This document shows positions 1 through 13,900 of a stretch of 64,000 nucleotides of DNA, in pieces. The stretch's first letter is position 1. Each line of letters begins with the position of its first letter. The notes below the pieces were generated by a model. That model ran no database searches, was not told the DNA's origin, and was given only the letters and a program-made list of their open reading frames with translations. Source of the stretch: Clavelina lepadiformis (lineage: Eukaryota; Chordata; Ascidiacea; Aplousobranchia; Clavelinidae); the NCBI RefSeq assembly GCF_947623445.1, contig NC_135245.1, forward strand, positions 1,061,501 through 1,125,500, given 5' to 3'. The position numbers and the translations under genes were made by a program.

Positions 1-261
1 TGACTGGGCCGCCAACGTACCGCCACCTTGCGGAGTAAGTTATAAGCGATGCCAAGCTGATCCGTATCATAGAGGCAGTCACACAATCAAACATTTTTCT
101 TGAACTACAATATGATCTATAACGTAATAATACTGTTTCTTTGCAGACAAAGAAAGATTAAAACGCTACTTCCAGAAGAGAGATCAAAAACGAGAGATGA
201 ATTTTCTGTTAATCTTTTAAACATCGACAATAAAATCACTTTCAATCGAGATTATTGTTAA
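1..261 (+). CDS. Possible C-terminal exons of an upstream gene (partial)
   Basis: Two short stretches could be the end of a gene that begins before the window. The first, 1-34, ends at a good donor (GTAAGT at 35). The second starts at 147 after a pyrimidine-rich acceptor (TTTCTTTGCAG). Joined in phase 2 they read through to a TAA at 259-261, and the second exon encodes a charged segment with Lys/Arg/Glu. I recognise no domain. The reading frame is short and could be open by chance; the support is only the matching donor, acceptor and phase. Confidence 0.35.
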
Positions 262-3200
262 TTACAAGACGAAGCATACTCACACAAATCATACATATTG
301 TTTACCTGAGTCAGTAGGCTAACACAACATTAGCTTGTTAAGAAGTTGGACTTTCAAAATTTCTGTTGTGAAAACAAACTACAGAAAGGAGAAATTAAAC
401 ATATTTTTGTGCATTGTCGCGCTGGCGATTCTTGCGCATGTAACATGAAACTCGAGTTTTGAAACTCGTTACCGAAATTCCTCTACTTGTTCCGCTCTCA
501 ATAGAACTTAGTGGCTCCGATGCCGCCAGGTCGTTTTCTGATTGGTGTAATCACCCGACCGTGTCTCACGTTGAGGCGAAAAGGGAAGAAAAAAGTTAAA
601 ATTTTTAAACTTTTGCACCGAGTGCAGCTTCCGCATTCTTTATAGCGGTCGTCGCTAAACTATTTTAATCATTGACGCTTTCAACGAATATTTGTTATCA
701 CATTAACCCCAACGTGTATGCGGTTGATGTGAGCGAACAATAGTACGTTCATCGAAATCATATTATTCTTCTTATGCCATATCAAAAATGACATCATAAT
801 TCTTTTTGTTTGATATGTGCATTACTTTTCATGGGGCTGTTAAGGTACCGAATATACTATACCAGGTTTTTTCGACCGCCGGCGTTCTACGGGGGTCGCA
901 AGCGGATGCCTCGCTGGTGAGCCGTAGTGTAGCAGTAGAGGAAGACGCGGCGATGCGGGACACATGTTTCTCACGTTTATGTGCTTGTGCTTGCAGGGAA
1001 AAATTAACGGTGTGAAAGCCACCAAATTTCACTGGAAAATCAAATTACTGTAAAAAGCACTGTATAGTCTATGCCTCTATGGCGTATGTTATAGCATACA
1101 CACTGCCTTTTGTGTTGGTGATACTCGGTAGACAGTTTAGTGCTAGTAGTGTTTTGCTTGCCTAGCTTCAGCGGTAGATTGTACAATTTGTGATTTCCCA
1201 AACGAAAGTGTAACTGCGATCGTTACTCCCGGATGATCTGCCTGACTCCAAATGGTGATATCTGACTCCAGATTGGATTCAAGGCTGGTTCGTAGTGGCA
1301 AATGGAGCAGTTGCCACAGGCCTCGCGCAAGTTAATATCAGCTGATTTTTTTCATTTCACGGTGTTGGTTCATTAATGTGAGCTTTTAGTAAATTTTGGG
1401 CAATTATTAGAAATTTTTTTAGGAATTTAGAAACAAATTAGGAAAAGTTTACGTTTACAAGATGACAATAATTGAACCAGTGTTTGTTAATTTTTTAAAA
1501 CAGTTTAAATTACTGTGCAACTTAAAAATGACTAATTACGAGGTTCTCGAGACAAAAATTGCCACAGGCCTGGAGGTTACTTTAATCCGGTGTTTGTTTG
1601 ACGGCGCTTGTTGAAGTTCAAAGATGAGATTATCTGACAGGCTAAATTTGGGTGGTCCGTCTACAATTGTTTCTCATTGCTGGGATTTTTATTCGGTTTT
1701 TCCATCAATCGCAATTCCTTAGACAACGGATCCTGTATTGCCCAGGTACAGAAACTAACAGCCTCAAATTGGCCACGTAGGCGAAACTCATTTCGGAGAA
1801 ACGAACGACCATGTACCGCCTTGCTTAGCAATAACCCTATCACCAGTGATAACAATTTTTACGGTTGTGTAGCAATGAATTGTGGGCGAATTTATAAGCC
1901 CAGTGCACAATAAGTAATGGCACAAACAGAAAAAATGCTACACTACCTATTACAATGGTCCAAAATACTAAATTCGGTTTCGCAAAATGCCTGAAATGAT
2001 TACGTCTCTAACATTCTTTGCAACTAATCTTGACCCATTAAAAGAGTTTATTAAATTGTGGGCCTACGAATGCAATCATTGCAAGGTAGGACATTTGTGG
2101 ACAATATACAACGGTTATATGTAATGTACATAAAAATAACGGCTACGATATACAACGGTTGGTCGGTGTGCCTCACCCTATAGCCCATGCTCACATTCTT
2201 ACAAGATAAAGGAACTAAAACTATACTTGACCTGGCTTCAAGGGCCGAACGAAAACGAATTATTTTGTCACTGTTACACTATGCAGTGAGAAAAAAACCA
2301 GTACATGGTAGATAGTACATTGGAATGTCATTTATTGATTACTTCAAAGCGCTTGCTCTAGCAGTAATTTCGATGTTGAATGGTGACTGGTTTAACTGAA
2401 AATAATGTAGCATAATTGCCATCCCTTTTCCAATGTGTGAGTGTGCGTCGTGTAATAGTCCACGCTGCTAGCAGCAAGCCTTATCGAAACTGCGAAACTC
2501 ACAATGTTGGTTTTAACGAGACTGCGTTAACTTGCGACAATAGAATTGAACCTTACAGTGGAAATCCGGTTGCAGCACAAGGCAAGCCAACACAGAATGA
2601 CGCGTTCCAGGAAACTGAATTTCGAGGAGTTACGTTTATTTCTTATCGGCCCCGCTTTAATCCCATGGCCTAGGCGTTTACTTCACCCAGTCCGGGTAAA
2701 TTTATCACTCTTTTTGACGACTTCCTACATAATTCTATCACAGTCACGTGGACATGATCGAATCACTCGAGCATAAAAAATACAAAGGACTCTATTACGT
2801 CACTCGGTCTCGTGCGCTTCGGGCCAGATCGAACTGTAAGACAAGTAGCCAAGAGAACACTTGGCGCATACGTGGAAGGGCACGCTGATGTGTAGGCTTG
2901 AACCGGTATCTTATGCTGCTGACAGTTATCTAACATGTTTGAGTGCTTCTATAAGGCATTTTTCGGTTGCTTGCTGCAGTGAGCAGTTTTTTAGATTACT
3001 TAGTTGTAAGTTTTGTGGAAAATCTATAGTTCTGCAGTCAGGCTAGGCCGATGTGTTTCTTCAGACAGTGAAATAGCATTTTTTCAACGACTCATCTGAC
3101 AGTTGGCATGTGTTAGATACAGGCACTGAATTATTGATAGGTTTATACCCTAATGGCCAGTTCAAATACTGCTTGACTCTGATTTGTTACGGCAGTAGAC

Positions 3201-5794
3201 ATCATTTGTAGCGCAACTTTAACAACAAAAAGGGTTTAGTAAAAAAATAGTCATCTGTTACGTCACAAACGTCATGTCAGAAACTATAAGCAAGCTGTAA
3301 ACACAGTGCGGTTGTGTCGTGTTAGTGATTTAACAGGCTAAGTTTTAAATGTGAGTAAAATAAGCTGCGATATTTACGTGAAATAATAGTTACTACGTCA
3401 CAATAAACCAATGGTTTCTGCATAATTAATTGCAATTAGATGTATTGCGATATCTGCGAATTTAAATATCTTAATTTTATCCGTGCAATCGTTGTCTTTA
3501 AAACTGTGAGAGAAATGGAACAATTTTCAAGCGTTATATACCTTATTGTGTATAATGAAGTCCGTCTCTGGTTACTTGAGGCGTGTTAGTTAAACAAACT
3601 ATTTGCGTCGTTCTATGTATTCTCTTATGCTGCCTATTTGAACGTTATATACTAAGTCAATAGAGCAGCTATGGGTCGTATTGAAACAGTGGCGGAGAAT
3701 TGGTCGTTACTGTGCTTTCGTCTCCTTGACTTGTGTTCTCCAGTATAAGCAGGAAGGAAAAGTTTGAAGTGGTGTTGAGTTTAATAATTGTTTGTTTTTG
3801 GAATAAAATGTATGTACGCTATTGCAGTCACCATTTTGTGGAGTCACAGACGAGTAATGTAAGCTGGCTTGGAAAACTACGGAATGCACATAGCCTAAGC
3901 CAGATCACAATATGTCTTGCTGGAATAAATCGTCTTTGCTATTTCAGCCCCAAATTTATATGGATCGGTTTTATTCCTTATAATTCCTTAAGTTTCTTAC
4001 AAACATCGCTTTTTATTATTTTCTCGGCTAGTTTGTTCTGATGAAGCAATCTTCTCGAAAAAGTGAAGTTAACCTTTCTAGCGGGGCTTGTGCAGTTTTG
4101 GTTCCGCTTCGTAAAAATTACTCCAGAGAAATATTTGTTGTGGTTAATATTGTTGCAATTTTAGATATTGGTATAGCTCCAACAAATACGGAAATATTTG
4201 TTACCGAGAAAACTTATCGACCAATACTAAATTATTTATTCCCTCTGTTGTGCAGCTTTAAAGTTTAAAGCTCAATTTGGTTCACTCGTGTATGAATTTT
4301 TAAGTCTTTATGATATGGTTGTTGAAGTGTTCGTACAGCCAAAAACGTGCGTTTTATCTTAAAGCGTGTGTTGTTTCATATTCCTCCGCCGCAGTCACGC
4401 ACTGAATATATTAAAATTAGCGCAAGTATCATAAAATTTTCGCCACGTATGAGTCGTTTTCCGCGTATGATTACTCAAGGCGTCTTTGTCAAGCAAGTTG
4501 TTTGCACTGCTGCTTTGTCGGGCTATAACGCCTACTTCTGGATTCTGGTAACGTTATTTCGAACAGCTGAAACGACCTTTCTATTATAGTAGCGACAAAC
4601 TAGGCTTTTTAAAATTTGACCGAGGTGATTTTTAACGTTAACTAGCAAGTGACCACATCTGATAAGCGGTGTGTTGGCCATGCCATGTTCTTCAATGGCA
4701 TTTCGCAATCATTTAAAAAGCAAAAACTCATCTGCGTTCCAAGCTTTCTGCTGTACTCGTGTGCACGTTTGTTTTTTCAGTTTGTTGAAACGGTTTTGAT
4801 GACTCACTTTGTTTATTGTTTCATCATTAAAGGCTTTCTGACGAAACTGCGGTTATTAGTTGATGAAGTGATTGCATTTGAAGGTTCCTTCCTTGGCCAA
4901 TCATAATTTCAAAGGCTTTACGCATAGGAAAGAACACCTTGTACAAATTTGCGTTTGGGGCCCTGTAATTGTTTTATGCGCAACCTTATAGGGAAAAAAT
5001 CGATAAACGTTTTAGTAAGCCATAATTGGTTTCGTTGCACGTAGCAGACATTCTTTTAAGAGCGTTAGTGTCATAGTATTGTAGGTTTAGGTTGTGGTTT
5101 TGCGATTGCATAAACTGGTATAATGGTGCGAACCTCCACGCCAGTTTTTAACCGGTTTTGTAATTCCAATGCAATATTGACCGATAGAGGCAAGACAGAC
5201 ACGAGACAGACAGGATCTGCAGCCGACGTAACTGGTTTAACAAACACAGAAGTTCAGTAAAACTTTTTCTGAAGGCGTGTCCGCCCTACAATGCGATAGC
5301 ATTGCTTTCACAACCAGCCCTAACATCGTAGTCTTCTTGGGCTGCTGCAACAGTTAATACAGACTTGAGCTCATCAACTAACGTCCACCACGGGCTGTTG
5401 CTCTGGTTTAGATTTCTGCTGCTTCTGGAACCGGTTCTACATTGTTGAGGATTATCGACCCTGAGGCAGTTTGACAGGATCAAGCTGAAAGTTGTAGCTG
5501 TTTCTTAGCCAGCTATTTTTAATTATTACACTTAGCAACCCTTTGTCAAATGTGATTCATTGTAAGTTTGATTTTAGCGACTTGGACTTAAAATTCAATC
5601 GAAGTTAGATGCAGATTACAAAGTAAATTTAGGTTTAGAATAAAGCATTTAAATCAGTTTAAGAAGAAATCTTGGAAGTCGTTTCATACATTTGGTTTCT
5701 AAGTAATTTACTGCATACTGATAAACCGGCTTTTTCTTCTAGGATTATACTGGTTAGTTAAGACTTGTAATCGTTAGACTATATTTCGGACATA
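262..5794. other. Intergenic stretch without a supportable gene
   Basis: About 5.5 kb, mostly AT-rich. Open frames occur (for example a run of short ones at 3733-4906) but they lack splice-site logic, recognisable domains or biased composition. Minor internal repeats are visible, such as GTTGCCACAGGCCT near 1310 and 1559 and ATATACAACGGTT twice near 2105-2160. The last part should hold the promoter of the mucin-like gene starting at 5795, but I see no clear TATA box. Confidence 0.5.
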
Positions 5795-7762
5795 ATGTAT
5801 TTACCTGTGCTAAAGATTTTGTTGCTGTTTCTGGTTAGTCTGTCAGCAATTTCAGGTGAGTGTTTTGAAACATTGTTTGGGGCGTTGGGCTCCATTAAGG
5901 GCGGATGAACTTAACATAAAGTAAATGTTTTTTTCATCTGATTACAATTTAATTAACAACTGTCCTCCACACGTCTTTTACCAGATAATGCTGTACTTTG
6001 ATTTAAACTTTGCGGAGTCTACCACTAAACTTGGATTCTGGCGTTGTCAATAAACACGCATTACATACCCTTTATAAAACTGGGCTTTGTACAACATTTT
6101 ATTACATCATACAGGCTCTGTTGGACAATCCACCGCTCTTCCCACCAACGAAAGCGCTTCTGAAAATAACTCTACAGCCACAGTAGGTTCAAATGATGTT
6201 GACTCGAGTTCCACAACGGCAACCGTAATGGAGTCGACCGAAGTAACCCCTACAAACGCACCGGACATAACCCCCGCAACCGCACCGGAAGTAACCCCTC
6301 CAAACGCAACCGAAGCAACTAACGCCGAACAAAATTTGACAACTCAACCTTCGGTTTCTTTAACAACTAACAATGACACAGAAGCAACGGATGCTCCAGA
6401 CGCTTCGACTGCCAGTGGTCTTTCTCACACCAATGCTAGTTCTGCAGATGAGACGGTACCGGCAACGGAAACACCTGCAGGTGCTGACGATACCGACCCG
6501 ACCGAAACTTCCACTGCAAATCCTACTGACGGTTCTGACGTGACAAACATCGCAACAACGAGTGGGGCTGATGGTGGTAAGCTTGGCCTGTTTTGTGACG
6601 TAACTACTGCTTACGTAGCTGACAATAACGACAAATAACGCAACAATTGTTATTTTACTGCAATAGTTTTGTCTTCATGCGCATCTAAATTAAATTTCTT
6701 TCAGGTCCGGTGCCAAAACCGATTCCGAAAAGTGGTTTGCCCGCAGGTTAGTGTCATTGTGAATTACTTATCGCTTTTCTTATTAACTAAATAATTTTTA
6801 ATACCTTGCTCGTAACACGTTCATTTCAACCTAGCTAGATTGCTGGTATACGAGTATATAAAGTTCCGTATACTTCTGAGAAGTAGAATTCAAGATTAAT
6901 ATTTATCGTGTGCATGTAAGATAAGGGTAATTGGCCAATGTATGTTCTTTCGCGTAAGGCATTCGATGTCCTGGAAAGATTTTGATATCTCCAGAGTTTT
7001 CTTTTTTAATCAAAACTCTCATCGACATCTTATTGATTGTTTAGGTGGAATTGCAGCGATTATTGTGCTCGTGGCCATCGTGGCAATAATTGTCGGCGTC
7101 TTGTTGGTCCGAAGCGCCCAAAAAAAGTAAGTGACCGGTAGTTACAGTTGCTCCCATATGCAAGGTTGCCATCGGTTTGGGCTCAAAAATAAGGACGACC
7201 AGTAAACGAAAGAAGAATACTACCTTAAACAGTGCACAACAGAAGGCAATTAATGTTCCTAAAAAATCATGTTCTTAATTTTAGTATCTCTTTGATACAA
7301 AATGATATACTAAAGGTGTCGAAATGCCCAAAATAGGAAACTCTGCCCTAAAAATGAGACAAAAATAAGGACGCAAGTGAAAGTAAGGACGTTTCTTAGA
7401 AAAAAGGATAAAATTATTTTCTAAGACACAGACCTTCAAAATAAGAACGGTATATACGGCAACCCTGTATATGTGGTTATAACGTGGGGTCACCAATTTG
7501 ATTTCATGATGCAAATTGTTGATAGTTACGGTTACATCGGAGCAATTAAAATGGCAGTAAAATGCCCGGTCTGTCTGCAATATATCTTGTTACAAGAAAC
7601 ATTTCATACGAAACTGATTTGACCTTTTTGTCGAAAGACTGAGAAATTTTGTATTCAAAGGTTAATCTAAGTTTAATTAAAAATTTGTTGTAAGATGCAG
7701 ATTTTATATGGGACGTGCGGTAATATTTTTACAGTTATGACACAAAACTGTGCTTTGCTTAA
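5795..7762 (+). CDS. Small acidic mucin-like type I membrane protein
   Basis: Predicted exons: 5795-5855, 6115-6576, 6705-6746, 7045-7126 and a possible last exon 7735-7762 (224 aa). All internal junctions upstream of the membrane exon are phase 1. Exon 1 is a signal peptide (MYLPVLKILLLFLVSLSA). Exon 2 is a Thr/Ser/Pro/Ala-rich ectodomain of about 150 residues with many Asp/Glu and several N-glycosylation sequons (NES, NST, NAT, NLT, NDT, NAS), typical of a mucin-like stalk. Exon 4 is a membrane helix (GGIAAIIVLVAIVAIIVG) followed by basic residues. The frame reaches TAA at 7128-7130, but that stop lies inside a perfect donor (GTAAGT, 7127-7132). Splicing to an acceptor at 7734 would replace the end with NYDTKLCFA and stop at 7760-7762; without it the protein is 216 aa. 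I know of no named orthologue. It is probably an O-glycosylated surface protein. Confidence 0.78.
7161..7467. mobile_element. Probable hAT-like MITE
   Basis: A roughly 307-bp segment is bounded by imperfect inverted termini: CAAGGTTGCCAT at the left, and the reverse complement of CGGCAACCCTG at the right. Motifs of the AAATAAGGACG type occur inside both halves. No convincing 8-bp target duplication was found. It lies in the putative last intron of the small mucin-like gene. A related motif (AAATAAGGGCGACTGG) occurs near 32,865 in an intron of the third kinase gene. Confidence 0.5.
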
Positions 7763-10700
7763 TTTTTTGCTTGTTTACCGAAAATATTACTTGAAAATAG
7801 ATATATAGCTTGATTAAGTTAGTTAAGAGTCATATACATGAGCGATATCAACCAAATCTAAGAAAACACAAGACAAGCATATTTCTGGGCACTTAGCGGG
7901 CTCCATTCCAAATTTCGTAGAAAAATAGTAAAATCCCGATTAGTTTTTCCGAGTTTTAAAATCATCAATTTGTGACGCAGGAAACGGCAACGGGAATACC
8001 AACAGCCCGACGACTTCGGAAATCCAATTTCTTTCCCGTCTTTTAAGTACGATGACGACAACATGTGAAACCGACACACTGGATATAATTTTATAAAGTA
8101 GTTCCTGTTCTTTAGTTCCGTTTTAGCTGTCAGGTGAAATCGTCGGCCTTCGATCCCAGCCTCCATATTTGCTTCGCTTTTCGCAGTCGTTTTTCACTTT
8201 ATATGCAATAGACGCACCCGGTCTGTTCGCTACAATTGGACTTTCGCCTTTAATAATTGTCTTTATTCTGTCACTATGCTTCTATAATAAGCTCTTCTGG
8301 TGAACAATATTTGTGACAATTCCGCTTTTTTGTTCCAATTTCATCCGCTTATTGCTTGGATGGTTGTTGCGTTTGTTCAATTTGTTTTGGGGTAAGTCTC
8401 AAGATTTGACTGATGGTCGAATGACCAGGTTTTATAGGTCAGTACCCACTGGCGTGGTGCTCCGTTCGTTAAACCTCTTTGTCACGCCTTTGCGTTTGAT
8501 CTCTTCAGCGCCAGGCCAGGCCACGTTTTGATCTCACACGCCAGTACTTTTCAAGGACGCGCCAGCAAGCTGTGGAAATTTGGGCAAATTGTTTTAATTT
8601 TCACATTCAATGGCTTCAGACTTTGTTGTTCGTTGCAGCCTTCCAGTATAGAAATTTGTGACATTATTTGATGATGTCCCGACTGTTTCTACCAGCTTTG
8701 CGGTTATTTCGTTGCAGTTAGTTGTGTAATTACGTCATGATTAGCGTAGTTTATTCTGCCAAATTTCGTTTGAATTTTGTGGCGTTTCATTTGTTTATCT
8801 CGATTTCCGGTCGTCATTTTGTTTTACGAAAAATTTAGTAATTATTTGAACGTGAAGAATCGTCCTTCATTGTGACCAAGTTATTCTGGTACGGGGATGC
8901 CCCCGTAGCATTTTAAAAACCGAGCATCGCATGTAATTTACCATGTTTTAATAATGTTGTTGTTTTGTGAAACTTTTTGTTTTTATTTGACACGTTTGTC
9001 GTTGGCTACGAGTCTTGTACATTTGTACGGTTCGAAGTCGCATTTTTCGTCTCCTTTCCGCTACAGTCCACGCGGTAGATTTTCAGAACTTTTTGATTTC
9101 TATGTTCGCTTTTGTGCCGTGACGACTCTTTAGTGTTTGCACGCCCCTGTACTCATTTCGTGCCTGTATTGTTCCGCCCTTCCGTTGATTATATTCTTCG
9201 ACCTGTTAGAATATTAAAACATTTACGTCTACGTCCATCTATGACGTTTATTTTCTTGTCTGAAGAAAGCCTTTGTGACGTCATACAAGCAGTACAAGGG
9301 TTTCGGTTTCAGGTTTTCCCCAAAAAGTTACTTCATTCATCGGTGTCTGTCAGTCCCCGACCACCCGCAAAAATCATGAAGCAAACTCATCTTTGTGGAG
9401 CATTTGGGTTAAAATTTCGCATAACTTTTACGTCCATCTTGACCGGAAGTGAGGTCACAGCGTTCAATGTTTTACACGTCAATTCCGGTCAAGATGGGCG
9501 CACAAGTTATGCTAAGTTGCAAATGGTGCTTGCTCGACGACGACATCTAGTAACTGCTGAGTTTCCTGGCAACGCTGAAACGACTCGAGTTTAAGATCAA
9601 TCGGCCGCGTGTCTTCAACATTTTACTCTTATTATTAAAAGGCGCAGTGTCTTTATATTCATGTTTTATTTTGCAAATTTTTTCAACTCCTGTTTGCGAA
9701 TGAGTGACAACTTGTGCTCAACAACGTAAGCAGAGAAAGATATTCAGGAATTATTCAAAGCGGCCATAACCTCCATCGGCAACATAGTTGCATCTATTTT
9801 AGCCTGTTTTGCTGCTCGTAATAAGTTCCATGTTCTGGGAATAATCCGACTATAACCTTATCTTGAGTAAATGAGATTACTATGAGCTGTAGTTTCGCAT
9901 CTAACATACCTATAACCGATATAATTATGTTACACTAGAATCTAGTGACTAGATGTATCATTTTCAAAACCATTTTTATTACACCAATGACATTGCTTTT
10001 ACGTTATTAATCTGTACGTTAAATTGACATTGTTGGCATTCCGTAGTTGCACATCAGTGCTAGGCGATAAGCATAACGCTGTTGATGTGAACAAGTTGTA
10101 GTTGTTGTCCCCTCTGCTACGAAAGCGAAGTTGAGGATTTATTTTAGCGTTAACAACATCTTTTCACCGGTTCGTTGATTTATTGCAATTGCGCTTTTGC
10201 CGTAAGATTAAGAAATATGTTTACGCAACATAACCGTCTTTAATGAACAAAGTTTTGCCAATTAACTTGATTAAACCTTTAACACGGTTGTTATTTATTT
10301 CGTGCTAACCAGGCAGCAATGTGACATAGAAAACACCTTTGTGACATTTTAGGGTTTAGAAGTTCTAAGACCGACCAAAAAACACTTTCTTAAAAAACCT
10401 CTTTCCTTCTTATGTCAGCTGCTTTTCGCTGAAAACCTTATTTTCAGGCAACAAATCAAACTTGACATTGGAGGTATAACTCTCTGTAGAATATTGAGGA
10501 AACTTCATTTAAGCATTGTCAATACTGTGCACCGCTTATCACAAATTGCATCAGCGAACTCGCAAAAGCGGTTTGGGGGACGGATTTGCGGACAACATGT
10601 CTCGTATGATTAATGTACCCGCTCTCGTCCGCCACCGTTTGGCAGCGTTACAAAATTTGTCGCGAAAACGTGAATTGTATAATAAAACAAAACACGAGAC

Positions 10701-10995
10701 GTGACATAAACAAATGACAAATGGAAATGGATTTCTAGATTATAAAGTTTCCGAGAACGACTTTATATTGTGTCGTCATCGTAGACAATTTGGGGAAATG
10801 AAATCGGATTCCCGAAGTTTTCCGGTTCTTGAAAATGTCGCTTTCTGCGCATAGATAGATGACAATTTATGAACATGTACAGCCAGATAGTCTAAGCTAT
10901 TACTTGGCATTTCTAGTAAAAACAGAACGCCAAGTAATTTGTGGAAAATATAATCACTAAGTAGTGCACATGCGCTACACAGAATGTTCTAAACC
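7763..10995. other. Intergenic stretch between two mucin-like genes
   Basis: About 3.2 kb with no gene I can support. The longest open frame (9112-9594, +) starts from a non-ATG codon in the supplied frame, has no domain or signal peptide, and contains a long imperfect hairpin (9421-9510). The 3' untranslated region of the large minus-strand mucin-like gene, and possibly further tail exons of it, would lie here, but I could not join any in phase. Confidence 0.45.
9421..9510. repeat. Long imperfect inverted repeat (hairpin)
   Basis: Arms of 34 nt at 9421-9454 and 9477-9510 are separated by a 22-nt loop. By eye 29 of 34 positions are complementary, including an unbroken core CATCTTGACCGGAA paired with TTCCGGTCAAGATG. 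The transcript of either strand would fold into a stem of the size of a microRNA precursor. It could equally be a small transposon footprint. Confidence 0.6.
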
Positions 10996-13900
10996 TTAAA
11001 GTATAAGACTGTCCAAGTTATACAATTGAAAGAGCCTCTTGAATGAAACTTGCCTTTTTGTAAGTTTGAAGATAACAGCGATTATGACGCTGAAGAAGAC
11101 AATCGTCACAACCGTGATCCCGATGAGTCCCCCTGTTTCCGTGGAATCGAAAAAAATTAATTCAATTTTATTTTACAGATTTAAAACTTCCATTAACATG
11201 ACGCTATGTTTATTTTTTAGTCTGACCGCTATTGTTGTAAGAAAAATTCCTCACAGACATTTGCAACTAATAGAACGAAAATTCATTGAACAGGAGCCAA
11301 AGTGTCTCATTTCGAATTAATTTGATGACAACATATTACAAGCTAATTGCAAAACTTAAACACAAACCCTATAGCTGCATAGCTGTATGCATATCATGGT
11401 CAAAATTAGAATAACAGGAAACAAAATATGTAAATTATAAAAATTTATTTGGACCGGTCCTAGAGTTTCTTTAATTTCCCGAAAGAAACTTCAAGACTCT
11501 GGAGTCTAGACTTGATTAGGCTATCACTTTTTTGCAGTGTTCCTTATAAAAATGACTTCATACACGTTGTAAAACTCGTCACCAGAAATGAATTGACTGA
11601 CTACTATTTATGACGCAATAATTAAATCACCTTGTGTTAGACCTCGGATTAGAAGCTTCTTACTTGCTACCCCTGTAAAAAGATTTTAATTGTTAACGAA
11701 ACAAAACTCACAAATATTTATTTCTGGCAACAGCGCTTATAATAATTTACAGCCCTACTTACGTATTTTATCGCCGTTTAGCGACGTTGTGGTGACAGAC
11801 GTTAATTTTCCATTTTTGGTGTTTTGACTTGGCGTCGTATTTCCAGCTGGCACTGTCGGTGAACTTGAAACCACAGAGAAGATCGATGATGTTTCTGACG
11901 TAACTGTTGGTCTGTCGGTCGATGTTAGTCGTGTCATGGTTGAAAAATTCGGCGATTTCGGTGTTGACAAAACTTTTATTGACGATGTTTCGTATGTTGT
12001 CTTTGCACTAGTTCCCGGTGTAGCTGTTTCAGTAATTGATGATGATGTTGATGTCTCGCTACTCGTCAAATACCTTGTTGATGGATGGGTTGCTAATATG
12101 GTTGCTTGACTGGTTGTCATAGGAAAGGTCTGCAATGCGGTGGTGTAAAATGGCGTTGTTGCTGATTGAGCCGCCGCATTCTCAGATGTTGATGTGGAAC
12201 TTGCCATTAATATTCTAGCAGGTTGTTGCGTTATCTGCGTAGTTGATTTTTGTAGTGTACTTGTTGAACTTGTTGTTGATAATGTTGGTGAAGTTAATGA
12301 GGTTGAAGATGTTAATAATGGTACCGCTGAAGTTGTCCGGGGTGTTCTAGGTCTTCTGGTCGTCGTAGTTGTTGTACGTGGTGTAACTGGTTTCTTTGTT
12401 GCAGTTGTCCGGGGTGTTCTAGGTCTTCTGGTTGTTGTTGTTGTTGCTGTCGTACGTGGTGCTCTAGATATCCTGGTCGTCGTAGTTGTCGTACGTGGTG
12501 TAACTGGTTTCTTTGTTGCAGTTGTCCGGGGTGTTCTAGGTCTTCTGGTTGTTGTCGTTGTTGCTGTCGTACGTGGTGTTCTAGGTCTTCTGGTTGTTGT
12601 TGTTGTTGCTGTCGTACGTGGTGCTCTAGATATCCTGGTCGTCGTAGTTGTTGTACGTGGTGTAACTGGCTTCTTTGTTGCAGTTGTCCGGGGTGTTCTA
12701 GGTCTCCTGGTTGTTGTAGTTGTTGCTGTCGTACGTGGTGTTCTAGGTCTTCTGGTTGTTGTTGTTGTTGCTGTCGTACGTGGTGCTCTAGATATCCTGG
12801 TCGTCGTAGTTGTCGTACGTGGTGTAACTGGTTTCTTTGTTGCAGTTGTCCGGGGTGTTCTAGGTCTTCTGGTTGTTGTCGTTGTTGCTGTCGTACGTGG
12901 TGTTCTAGGTCTTCTGGTTGTTGTTGTTGTTGCTGTCGTACGTGGTGCTCTAGATATCCTGGTCGTCGTAGTTGTTGTACGTGGTGTAACTGGTTTCTTT
13001 GTTGCAGTTGTCCGGGGTGTTCTAGGTCTTCTGGTTGTTGTCGTTGTTGCTGTCGTACGTGGTGTTCTAGGTCTTCTGGTTGTTGTTGTTGTTGCTGTCG
13101 TACGTGGTGCTCTAGATATCCTGGTCGTCGTAGTTGTCGTACGTGGTGTAACTGGTTTCTTTGTTGCAGTTGTCCGGGGTGTTCTAGGTCTCCTCGTTGT
13201 TGTAGTTGTTGCTGTCGTACGTGGTGTTCTAGGTCTTCTGGTTGTTGTCGTTGTTGCTGTCGTACGTGGTGTTTTAGGTCTTCTGGTTGTTGTTGTTGTT
13301 GTACGTGGTGTTCTAGGTCTTCTGGTTGTTGTTGTTGTTGTACGTGGTGTTCTAGGTCTTCTGGTTGTTGTTGCTGTCGTACGTGGTGTAACTGGTTTCT
13401 TTGTTGCAGTTGTCCGGGGTGTTCTAGGTCTTCTGGTTGTTGTTGTTGTTGTACGTGGTGTAACTGGTTTCTTTGTTGCAGTTGTCCGGGGTGTTCTAGG
13501 TCTTCTGGTTGTTGTTGTTGCTGCTGTCGTACGTGGTGTTCTAGGTCTTCTGGTTGTTGTTGTTGTTGCTGTCGTACGTGGTGCTCTAGATATGCTGGTC
13601 GTCGTAGTTGTTGTACGTGGTGTAACTGGTTTCTTTGTTGCAGTTGTCCGGGGTGTTCTAGGTCTTCTGGTTGTTGTTGTTGTTGCTGTCGTACGTGGTG
13701 CTCTAGATATCCTGGTCGTCGTAGTTGTCGTACGTGGTGTAACTGGTTTCTTTGTTGCAGTTGTCCGGGGTGTTCTAGGTCTCCTCGTTGTTGTAGTTGT
13801 TGCTGTCGTACGTGGTGTTCTAGGTCTTCTGGTTGTTGTCGTTGTTGCTGTCGTACGTGGTGTTTTAGGTCTTCTGGTTGTTGTTGTTGTTGTACGTGGT

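Noticed and set aside
3733..4906. Run of consecutive open frames suggesting a gene on the plus strand
   Set aside because: The frames share no domain, lack a convincing start and splice sites, and have ordinary T-rich composition.
9112..9594. 160-codon open frame
   Set aside because: Non-ATG start, no recognisable domain, and it spans a long inverted repeat, so it is more likely chance.
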